Source of the DNA: Deltaproteobacteria bacterium | GTDB taxonomy: Bacteria > Desulfobacterota > Syntrophia > Syntrophales > UBA2210 | Assembly (NCBI GenBank): GCA_016933965.1 | Contig: JAFGTS010000026.1 | Location: 44,044 to 108,043 of the forward strand | Reading direction: 5' to 3' | Length of the DNA stretch: 64,000 bases | Shown here: piece by piece, positions 50,148-58,226 of the stretch | Position numbering within the stretch: position 1 is the stretch's first letter | Layout: every line of letters starts with the position of its first letter | Translations under genes and position numbers: made by a program | The notes under the pieces: model-generated | Seen by the model: the letters and a program-made list of their open reading frames with translations, nothing else | The model's database searches: none | What the model was told of the DNA's origin: nothing

Positions 50148-52181
50148 GTGAAACGGTCCGAAGAAACCCGCTCCATGATCGTATTGAGTGCGAGCCAGTG
50201 CGCCGATATGGAAGGTGCCCTTCGAAAGGAGTGGCTCGAAACGAACGGCATCGGCGGATATGCGTCGAGTACGATCGTGGAATGTAACACCCGCCGCTAT
50301 CACGGGCTCCTTGTGTCCAACCTGCCGGAGCGGGGCGGACGGTTCGTGCTCCTTTCCACATTGGAGGACTCCCTGATCCTCGGGGAAAAAGAACACTTCC
50401 TCACCACGCACCGGTATCCCGATCTCTTTTTCCCCGGTGACCGCTCCACGCTGGCCGCATTCACCCTTGACCTGCAGCCGCGCTTCACCTACCGGATCGG
50501 AGGTGTGGAGATACGAAAGGAACTATTGCTTCTGCACGGCGAGGATACGCTTCTTATCAGGTATGTCATTGATGGCCTCAGGGAATCGGCACGGCTCAAG
50601 ATACGGCCATTTATCGCTTACCGGAACATTCATGAACTGACCTTCGAGAACGATAACCTGCGCCGTGATGAGGAGGCCTTTGAAAAAGGAAAGATAACGG
50701 CACCCTATTATGATATGCCCGCCTTGTTCGTCGATATCGAAGGGCCCGGCTCGATGTGCTCGGAACCTCACTGGTACCTCGATTTCGAATATGGTGAGGA
50801 AGAACGGAGGGGATTTCCCTGCAGGGAAGACCTGTTCACGCCGGGATGCCTCGATGTGGGACCAGTTGCCGGAGACCCTCTCATTATCTGTTTTTCGACA
50901 CTGAAGAAGGGACGGGGTCTCAATGAGGCATGGGAGAATGAAATCCTTCGGAGAAAAAAGGAACTGAACTCATCCCCGGAAGAGCCAATGAAAGATCCCT
51001 CCGGGGTGTTGCGAAGGTCGGCACGCCACTTTATCACCGGGACCGCCGGAAATCGAACATCCATCATCGCCGGGTACCACTGGTTTTATGAGTGGGGGAG
51101 GGACTCGCTCATCAGCCTTCCGGGGCTCACCTTTCACGCGGGAAGGATCGCTGAGGGCGTGGAGATACTGTCGGGAATCGCGGGTCTGTGTCGGAACGGC
51201 CGCGTTGCGAACACCATATCGGAAGCAAAGGGAGACTCCTCCTTCAATTCCGTGGATGCCACGCTCTGGTTCTTCTGGTGCGTTCAGGAACTGATGAGCG
51301 TGACCGGTGATCTCGGGCTGGTCAGGGACCGCTTCTGGACCGTGCTCTGCGATATGCTGACAGCATACGCCGTCGGCGGTGAGCACATGAAGGTCATGGA
51401 CAACGGGCTTCTTGACGTGGGTGATGCTTCGACCCAGTTGACCTGGATGGATGCGACGGTGGGAGGAATTCCCGTGACCCCCCGTCATGGCTGTCCCGTT
51501 GAAATCAATGCCCTTTGGTACAATGCCCTGTGCATGATGCGCGGGCTTGCTCTTCAGTACGGCATGGAAATTCCCGGGATCGATATCGAGCGCCTTTGTG
51601 GAAAGGTAAAACGATCGATACAGGAGCTGTTCTGGATTCCCTCGGAACGATACCTTGCCGATGTCTGGCTGCCCGGTGAAAAAAGAAGGGATGGATCGAT
51701 TCGTCCCAACCAGATATTCGCGGTTTCACTTCCCCACTCGGCCCTCGACCCTGAGCAGAGGAGGGCAGTTGTTAAGATCGTTACGGAACGACTGCTGACG
51801 CCCTGTGGATTGAGGACCCTCGATCCGGCCGACCCGCGATATTGCGGAGAATACCGGGGAGGGCCGGAGGAGCGCGACCGGGCCTACCACCAGGGGACGG
51901 TCTGGCCCTGGCTTCTCGGGCATTACGGAGAGGCGCTCCTTTCCGTATCGGACGATCATGATACGGTGCGGAACACACTGATGCCGGTCCTGCAGTATCT
52001 TGAGGAACATCTTCTCCATGCGGGTCTCGGACACATCTCGGAAGTGTTTGACGGGGAGCCTCCTCACAGGCCGGGGGGGTGCATCGCCCAGGCATGGAGC
52101 ACCGCCGAGGTCATCCGCTTGACGGCCCTTCTTAATAAACGGGGGGTCCTGCGGCACTTCGGCCGGAATACAGATGGTTGA
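50148..52181 (+). CDS. Glycogen debranching enzyme (amylo-alpha-1,6-glucosidase, archaeal/bacterial type)
   Basis: 677 aa from GTG 50148 (AGGGAG five bases upstream). GTG 50091 and ATG 50175 are alternatives. The N-terminal GDE domain starts with EWLETNGIGGYASSTIVECNTRR-like residues (EWLETNGIGGYASST, then NTRRYHGLLV). The C-terminal (alpha/alpha)6 barrel has WFYEWGRDSLISLPG, TWMDATVGGIPVTPR and YHQGTVWPWLLGHYGEAL. It hydrolyses alpha-1,6 branch glucose of glycogen. The stop overlaps a TTG of the next frame, and the GT4 gene begins 12 bases later. Confidence 0.9.
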   Translation: MKRSEETRSMIVLSASQCADMEGALRKEWLETNGIGGYASSTIVECNTRRYHGLLVSNLPERGGRFVLLSTLEDSLILGEKEHFLTTHRYPDLFFPGDRSTLAAFTLDLQPRFTYRIGGVEIRKELLLLHGEDTLLIRYVIDGLRESARLKIRPFIAYRNIHELTFENDNLRRDEEAFEKGKITAPYYDMPALFVDIEGPGSMCSEPHWYLDFEYGEEERRGFPCREDLFTPGCLDVGPVAGDPLIICFSTLKKGRGLNEAWENEILRRKKELNSSPEEPMKDPSGVLRRSARHFITGTAGNRTSIIAGYHWFYEWGRDSLISLPGLTFHAGRIAEGVEILSGIAGLCRNGRVANTISEAKGDSSFNSVDATLWFFWCVQELMSVTGDLGLVRDRFWTVLCDMLTAYAVGGEHMKVMDNGLLDVGDASTQLTWMDATVGGIPVTPRHGCPVEINALWYNALCMMRGLALQYGMEIPGIDIERLCGKVKRSIQELFWIPSERYLADVWLPGEKRRDGSIRPNQIFAVSLPHSALDPEQRRAVVKIVTERLLTPCGLRTLDPADPRYCGEYRGGPEERDRAYHQGTVWPWLLGHYGEALLSVSDDHDTVRNTLMPVLQYLEEHLLHAGLGHISEVFDGEPPHRPGGCIAQAWSTAEVIRLTALLNKRGVLRHFGRNTDG

Positions 52182-52192
52182 AAGGAAATGGG

Positions 52193-53464
52193 ATGAACGT
52201 ATTAATGTTCGGATGGGAATTCCCTCCCCGGGTCAGTGGCGGGCTGGGTACCGCCTGTTCCGGTCTTGTCCGGGGGCTTGCGGAGAACAACGTTTCCGTG
52301 ACGCTGGTGGTGCCGCGGTCCGCGCGGTATGACACGGATCCCCGTGTTGAGATCATCGATCCGCGGACCTGGCACTCGAAGCGGACCCGTGAAGATGGTG
52401 AAATGCTTCGAATTCGACAGGTCCAGGCGTTTCTCCATCCCTATATGGACGAAGAGGATTATCGAGCCGCGGAAAACGTCGCGCCCGATTCTTCAACGGG
52501 GGAAGCTACGGACATCAACGATGGCGATGAAACAGCCCTTTACGGCCCCACCCTGTACGAAGAGGTGTTTCGCTATGCCGGGATGGCCCGTGAAATAGCA
52601 CGTCAGGAACGGTTTGATGTGATACATGCCCACGACTGGATGACGGTTCCCGCCGCGATGGAAGCACGTAACGTGTCGGGCAGATCCTTCGTTCTTCACA
52701 TGCACTCCCTCGAATCGGATCGGAGCGGTTACCGTATGAACGAACGCATTTTCGCCATGGAACGGGCCGGGCTGACATCAGCGGATTTTGTCATAGCCGT
52801 CAGTCATTACACGAAACAGAAAATAATGGAACAATACGGGATCGAAGAAGACAGGATCGGGGTTGTCCATAACGCCGTATCCAGGCGGGAGCGTCTGGAA
52901 GGGCTTCACATGGAAAAGGACGGATCGAAACGGTACGTGCTTTTTCTTGGGAGAATGACACGCCAGAAGGGACCACGCTATTTTATAGAAGCGGCACGAC
53001 GTGTTATCAATATGTCCCCGGATATCCATTTCATCATGGTCGGTTCCGGCGACCTTTTACAGCCGATGAAAGAAGAGGTTGCCCGGAACGGCATCGCCGA
53101 TAACATTCATTTCACCGGTTTTCTCGAGGGCCGTGACCTGGAGGTGGCCTATGCGATAAGTGATCTGTATGTCATGCCCAGCGTGTCAGAACCTTTCGGC
53201 ATCACGGCGCTGGAGGCGATCACCTATGATGTGCCCGTCATTGTGTCATCGCGATCGGGGGTCTGTGAGGTGCTGCCGCACTGCGAGACCGTCGATTTCT
53301 GGAATACCGATGAAATTGCCGGCAAGATATGGGAGATCCTGAGTGACCGGCGTCGATATGATGAACTGATCGCCAAAGGCAGAGAAGCCTTAAAGGACAT
53401 CAGTTGGAACGTGGCGGCGCGAAAGGTCATTGATATCTACAAGGCCGTGATGGAACAACAGTGA
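52193..53464 (+). CDS. GT4 glycosyltransferase, glycogen/trehalose-synthase-like (GT-B fold)
   Basis: 423 aa from ATG 52193 with AAAGGA; the in-frame TTG at 52178 is less likely. NVLMFGWEFPPRVSGGLGTA is the start-type of GT4/GT5 glucan synthases, followed by FDVIHAHDWMTV. The C-terminal half has VLFLGRMTRQKGPRYFIEA and the nucleotide site VMPSVSEPFGITALEA. It sits between the debranching enzyme and the synthase-phosphorylase fusion, which points to alpha-glucan or maltooligosaccharide synthesis. The donor (UDP- or ADP-glucose) is not fixed. Confidence 0.83.
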   Translation: MNVLMFGWEFPPRVSGGLGTACSGLVRGLAENNVSVTLVVPRSARYDTDPRVEIIDPRTWHSKRTREDGEMLRIRQVQAFLHPYMDEEDYRAAENVAPDSSTGEATDINDGDETALYGPTLYEEVFRYAGMAREIARQERFDVIHAHDWMTVPAAMEARNVSGRSFVLHMHSLESDRSGYRMNERIFAMERAGLTSADFVIAVSHYTKQKIMEQYGIEEDRIGVVHNAVSRRERLEGLHMEKDGSKRYVLFLGRMTRQKGPRYFIEAARRVINMSPDIHFIMVGSGDLLQPMKEEVARNGIADNIHFTGFLEGRDLEVAYAISDLYVMPSVSEPFGITALEAITYDVPVIVSSRSGVCEVLPHCETVDFWNTDEIAGKIWEILSDRRRYDELIAKGREALKDISWNVAARKVIDIYKAVMEQQ

Positions 53465-53476
53465 CAAGGCGATGGA

Positions 53477-53497
53477 GCGTGAGGCGTGAAGCGTGAG
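53477..53497 (+). repeat. Three GCGTGAG-type heptamers
   Basis: GCGTGAG, GCGTGAA and GCGTGAG in tandem, the same unit as at 37635-37655. It lies in the 179-base gap before the synthase-phosphorylase fusion gene. Confidence 0.6.
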
Positions 53498-53643
53498 GGG
53501 GAAATTCCGAAATATAAATACTGGAAAGTCGGCAAACTTCGCGCGTATAATACAAGCTTTACAGGTTCTTCCCGAAGGGAGGGACGGCGGTCCCGGGGGA
53601 TTGATGCGAGAGGCCGCACAATTAAGGTGGGTCGAGCGGGTAT

Positions 53644-56600
53644 ATGAACGAAAATTTTGAGAAGACATATGTTTTCGAAGCAAGCTGGGAAGTATGCAAC
53701 AAGGTCGGCGGTATCAACACGGTTGTCAAGACTAAGATACGGTATGCCGTCGAAGGGTTCCAGGACCGCTATTTCCTGATCGGTCCCGACATCGGTCATA
53801 ATCCGGAATTTCAGGAACGGAATGAGGAGTTGTGGGACCGCATACGACCGGAACTGGAGCGGCGAAACCTGCGGTGCCGTTTCGGCCGATGGGATGTGCC
53901 GGGCAATCCACGGGTGATCCTGGTCAATCATAACAACAAATATGAACCTGATAAACTTCTCTTTCAGCTCTGGCAGGACTTCGGTGTCGATTCCATGGCG
54001 GGTGGCTGGGACTATATAGAACCGGTCATCTTCAGCACGGCCTATGGGGAAGTGATCGAGGTGCTGTACCGGACGGTCGTGAGCGAAGATGAGAGTGCCA
54101 TAGCCCAGTTTCATGAGTGGATGAGCGCGGCCGGCATGCTCTATCTGAAAAAACAGGTTCCGGAGATAGCAACGGTTTTTACCTCTCATGCCACGATGCT
54201 GGGCCGGGCCCTTTCCGCGCGTGGGATAGACATTTATTCAAAATTTGCCGAGATAATACCGCAGGAAACGGCGGCAAAGGTACACGTAGCGGCGAAGCAT
54301 TCTATGGAAACGGTGGCCGCCCGGGAAAGTGATTGTTTCACAACGGTCAGCGAGATCACGGCCAGGGAATCGTCCTATTTTCTGAATAGAAGGCCGCGGG
54401 TTGTTCTGCCCAACGGGATAAATATAGAGGATATTCCCGATTATTCCCGGGGGGGTGAACCGGTCGCCGGGATACGGGACCGGCTCATAGGTTTCGCCCG
54501 TCTGTTCCTCCAGGACGACGGACTGCCGGAAAACACGAAGTTTCTCATTATCTCGGGAAGGTACGAATTCCACAATAAGGGTATCGATCTGTTTCTCGAA
54601 ACGATGGCGCGAATTAATGAAGAACTGAAAGAATTCCGGAGCGGGGTTCGCGTCGTGGTCCTTCTCTGCATTATCGGGGGTCATTTCGGCGTATCAAAGG
54701 ATGTTCAGCATGTCATGCAGGGTGAACCTCTTCAGCTTTCAGGGATCGCGAAAATATGCACTCATCAGTTGCAGGAACCCCAGCGGGACCCCATCTGGAA
54801 CAAGTGCAAAGAGTTGAACCTCTTGAATGATGCCGGTGATCCCGTCAATGTCGTGTTCATGCCCGTTTATCTCGACGGGTTCGACGGACTCCTGAACATG
54901 ACCTACTTTGAGGTGATAACCGGTTGCGACCTCTGTGCCTTTCCTTCCTATTATGAGCCATGGGGATATACGCCGCTCGAGGGGGCCGCCTTTTCGGTAC
55001 CTACAGTGACGACCGATCTCAGCGGGTTCGGCATGTGGATCATCAGGGAATTCGGTCCCGATGAGGGAGGGGTTTTCCTGCTCAAGCGCAATGAAAAGAC
55101 CTATGAAGACATCCGGAAGTCCTTCGTCGAGTTGGTACGGGACTACCTGAACTTTTCTTCCGGTCAGGTCCAGGAACAGAAGATGCGGGCTCGTTACATC
55201 GCGGAACGGGCATCCTGGGAAAACTTCTATCCCTTCTACCTGCAGGCTTACCGAATGGCGCTGAGAAATGCCGGCGATCGCATGTTTTCTCTTGACACAA
55301 GCGCATACAGCCGTGAGGTCTCCTATGCCGGGACCGATTCGATGCATCCCCGGTTCAGGCAGTTCAGCGTCTCCGCTGAAATTCCCAAAAAGATAGGAAT
55401 GCTGCGCGACCTTGCCTATAATCTGCTGTGGACATGGAACGAGGAAGTGCGCGACCTTTTTTTACGTCTTGATCCCGACCTGTGGGAACAGGTCGATCAC
55501 AATCCTGTTGAAATGCTCGAGCGGATCAGCCAGGAACGTCTCCGTGAGATAGCGGAAGAACCTGAATACCAGGAACATTACAAGAAGGTCGTTTCAACGG
55601 TACAGGACCTTCTCAGTGAAGGCGTGTCGGAATTTGAAGAACGGCCCGCCTTGTCCGTGGAGCGCCCTGTCGCCTATTTTTCGACGGAGTATGGACTTCA
55701 CGAGATACTGCCCATTTATTCAGGCGGTCTGGGTATCCTGTCGGCGGATCACCTGAAATCGGCAAGCAACCTGAATGTTCCCATGGTGGGGATCGGTCTC
55801 CTTTATAAGAACGGCTATTTCACTCAGCAGATCGATCGGGAGGGGAGGCAGATCACCTTTTACCCTGAAAATGATTTTTCGCGTCTGCCGGTCCGCATCG
55901 TTGAGAAGAAAAAAGGAGAACCGCTCAGGATTGCCGTGGACCTGCCGGGACGACAGCTGTTTGCCCAGGTCTGGAAGGTCATGGTAGGCAGGGTGCCGCT
56001 CTACCTTCTTGACACGGCCGTGCCGGAAAACAGCAGCCAGGACCGGGAAATCACCTCTCGTCTCTACGGGGCGGACCAGCGGCTGCGGATAGAGCAGGAG
56101 ATCATGCTCGGTATCGGCGGCATTCGACTTCTCGAGGCACTCGACATACAACCCGCTCTCTTCCATCTCAACGAGGGACACAGCGCCTTTCTCCTGCTCG
56201 AGCGGATACGTCAGTATATGAAGGTTCGAGGACTTACCTTTTATGAGGCCCGAGAAATGGTCAAAGCCACATCGCTCTTTACGACCCACAGCCCTGTCGA
56301 GGCGGCCAACGAGCGGTTTGACGAATCCCTCATGAAACATTATTTTTCAGCCTTTGTGCAGCAACTGGGCATATCCTGGGAAACATTCTGGGAATTGGGC
56401 AGGGAGGAACCGGGAGAAGAGAAACCGTTCATGATGCCCGTTCTTGCTTTCAAGCTTTGTTGCGCGGCGAATGCCGTGAGCAGGCTTCACGGACAGGTAG
56501 CCCGGAACATGTGGCAGAATGTATGGTCAGGCTTTGATCAGGGTGAGGTCCCTATCCAATCGATAACGAATGGAATCCACCTGCAGTCATGGATCGCCGA

Positions 56601-57912
56601 TGAGATGAAGCGACTCTACCGGGAACAGGCGGGTATAGAATGCAATGGACATGATATCGACAGGGAGCCCTGGGACCGGGTGGAGCAGATCCCCGATCGT
56701 CTTTTCTGGGAAACACATCGGGAACTCAAGTCACGAATGGTGGATTATTGCCGGGATATAATGACCCGAAATTTCGAGAGACAGGGACTTTCGCCAGCAG
56801 TGATCAAGAAAAAAATGACCGCCATTGATGCCGATGCCCTCATCATCGGATTTGGAAGAAGATTCGCCGCCTACAAACGGGCGGCCCTGGTATTTTCAGA
56901 TCCCGAACGGTTGTCGCGGATCATCAATTCCTTTGATAAACCGGTAAAGATTATTTTTGCCGGAAAGGCACATCCGAACGATGAAGAAGGAAAGGGAATA
57001 TTAAAAACCGTCTATGACATGACCAGAGATGAACGGTTTCTGGAAAGCGTGTTCTTCCTTGAAAACTACGATATTGAGACGGCGAAGCGTCTGCTTCAGG
57101 GGGTTGACCTTTGGTTGAACGTCCCGGTCAGGCCGCTGGAAGCGAGCGGTACGAGCGGAATGAAAGGGATCATCAACGGCGTGTTGAATTTCAGTGTCCT
57201 CGACGGGTGGTGGGATGAGGCCTATGACGGAGAGAACGGCTGGGCGATCGGAGACGGCAGTGAGTACGCAAACCGGGAAATGCAGGACCTCATAGACAGC
57301 CGGAGCCTTTACGATGTTCTTGAATATGAGATAATCCCCGCTTATTACACGCGAGATGACGATGATGTCCCCCGTGAGTGGGTTGCGGCAATGAAACGGT
57401 CCGTCAAGTCTCTGGTGCCACGATACAACACGCACCGGATGCTCCGCGAGTATTACGAACGGATGTATCTACCCGTGGCGCGAAGAGCCCAGACGCTTTC
57501 CGGCAATAATTATGAACGCGTCAAGCTTCTGACCGACTGGAAACTGAAGATCGCATCGCGGTTTTCCACGGTACATGTGAAGTGGCTGACCGTGCGCGGG
57601 CTCAGGGGTGATTCTCTTCGCGTCGGAGACCGCTTTGAAATAGAGATGGGTCTCGATATGGGGAAGCTGTCAGGTGACGAGATCAGGGCCGAGATCATCA
57701 TTGAACGTTCAAACGGCCGGGATCGGACCGAACAGGAACTGGTGGTGGTACCCATGAACTTGACACGCCACGATACGGAGAAAAATGAAGCCCTGTATGC
57801 GGGCGTATATGAAGCCACGGTTCCCGGTAGATTTGTGTATGGTGTCAGGGTCCTGCCCGATCACCCGCAGCTTCTGCTCTACCAGGAACTCGGCCTTGTC
57901 CACTGGGCATGA
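53644..57912 (+). CDS. Fusion of GT3 glycogen synthase and GT35 alpha-glucan phosphorylase
   Basis: 1422 aa. Residues ~1-555 match the eukaryote-type GT3 synthase: FEASWEVCNKVGGINTVVKTK at the N-terminus, then AFPSYYEPWGYTPLEGAAF with Glu438 and Glu446. A DUF3417 segment starts near 577 (LRDLAYNLLWTWNEEVR). The phosphorylase domain has YFSTEYGLHEILPIYSGGLG, LNEGHSAFLLLERI and the pyridoxal-phosphate site EASGTSGMKG with Lys1174. A beta domain of ~100 residues closes the protein. One chain thus carries both glycogen-building and phosphorolytic activity. Both catalytic sites look intact. Start ATG 53644; the SD is weak. Confidence 0.93.
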   Translation: MNENFEKTYVFEASWEVCNKVGGINTVVKTKIRYAVEGFQDRYFLIGPDIGHNPEFQERNEELWDRIRPELERRNLRCRFGRWDVPGNPRVILVNHNNKYEPDKLLFQLWQDFGVDSMAGGWDYIEPVIFSTAYGEVIEVLYRTVVSEDESAIAQFHEWMSAAGMLYLKKQVPEIATVFTSHATMLGRALSARGIDIYSKFAEIIPQETAAKVHVAAKHSMETVAARESDCFTTVSEITARESSYFLNRRPRVVLPNGINIEDIPDYSRGGEPVAGIRDRLIGFARLFLQDDGLPENTKFLIISGRYEFHNKGIDLFLETMARINEELKEFRSGVRVVVLLCIIGGHFGVSKDVQHVMQGEPLQLSGIAKICTHQLQEPQRDPIWNKCKELNLLNDAGDPVNVVFMPVYLDGFDGLLNMTYFEVITGCDLCAFPSYYEPWGYTPLEGAAFSVPTVTTDLSGFGMWIIREFGPDEGGVFLLKRNEKTYEDIRKSFVELVRDYLNFSSGQVQEQKMRARYIAERASWENFYPFYLQAYRMALRNAGDRMFSLDTSAYSREVSYAGTDSMHPRFRQFSVSAEIPKKIGMLRDLAYNLLWTWNEEVRDLFLRLDPDLWEQVDHNPVEMLERISQERLREIAEEPEYQEHYKKVVSTVQDLLSEGVSEFEERPALSVERPVAYFSTEYGLHEILPIYSGGLGILSADHLKSASNLNVPMVGIGLLYKNGYFTQQIDREGRQITFYPENDFSRLPVRIVEKKKGEPLRIAVDLPGRQLFAQVWKVMVGRVPLYLLDTAVPENSSQDREITSRLYGADQRLRIEQEIMLGIGGIRLLEALDIQPALFHLNEGHSAFLLLERIRQYMKVRGLTFYEAREMVKATSLFTTHSPVEAANERFDESLMKHYFSAFVQQLGISWETFWELGREEPGEEKPFMMPVLAFKLCCAANAVSRLHGQVARNMWQNVWSGFDQGEVPIQSITNGIHLQSWIADEMKRLYREQAGIECNGHDIDREPWDRVEQIPDRLFWETHRELKSRMVDYCRDIMTRNFERQGLSPAVIKKKMTAIDADALIIGFGRRFAAYKRAALVFSDPERLSRIINSFDKPVKIIFAGKAHPNDEEGKGILKTVYDMTRDERFLESVFFLENYDIETAKRLLQGVDLWLNVPVRPLEASGTSGMKGIINGVLNFSVLDGWWDEAYDGENGWAIGDGSEYANREMQDLIDSRSLYDVLEYEIIPAYYTRDDDDVPREWVAAMKRSVKSLVPRYNTHRMLREYYERMYLPVARRAQTLSGNNYERVKLLTDWKLKIASRFSTVHVKWLTVRGLRGDSLRVGDRFEIEMGLDMGKLSGDEIRAEIIIERSNGRDRTEQELVVVPMNLTRHDTEKNEALYAGVYEATVPGRFVYGVRVLPDHPQLLLYQELGLVHWA

Positions 57913-57925
57913 GGGAGGTAACGGA

Positions 57926-58111
57926 ATGAAGATGAACGAAGTTCGAGCGATCGCGAAGAAGTGGGGGGTCGATACACGGGTCGGCCGGACAAAAAAGGAT
58001 ATCATACGCGACATACAGATACGGGAGGGATTCGAGCCCTGCTATCAAACAAAAAGCGAATGCGGAGAAATGCACTGTCTCTGGCGTCAGGATTGCCTGA
58101 AACATCCATAA
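57926..58111 (+). CDS. Small SAP/Rho-N-like protein with C-terminal Cys cluster
   Basis: 61 aa, SD GAGGGAGG, 13 bases after the fusion gene. Residues ~4-32 (EVRAIAKKWGVDTRVGRTKK then DIIRDIQIREG) form a SAP or Rho-N-type helix-extended loop-helix, often nucleic-acid binding. Four Cys follow in the pattern C-x6-C-x4-C-x5-C with an LWRQDC ending. I recall similar small proteins in anaerobic Proteobacteria but no function. A zinc or Fe-S site is possible. It lies inside the glycogen cluster, so a regulatory role is conceivable. Confidence 0.72.
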   Translation: MKMNEVRAIAKKWGVDTRVGRTKKDIIRDIQIREGFEPCYQTKSECGEMHCLWRQDCLKHP

Positions 58112-58226
58112 AGCGATCGGATGGAGGTTCGCGATTCAAGCGGTACGGAATATCTTTCAACGGCTGCTTCAAAATGGACCTGCCCTCGGATGACGGCCCG
58201 GGAACGGTCAACAAGGAATATCGGTC

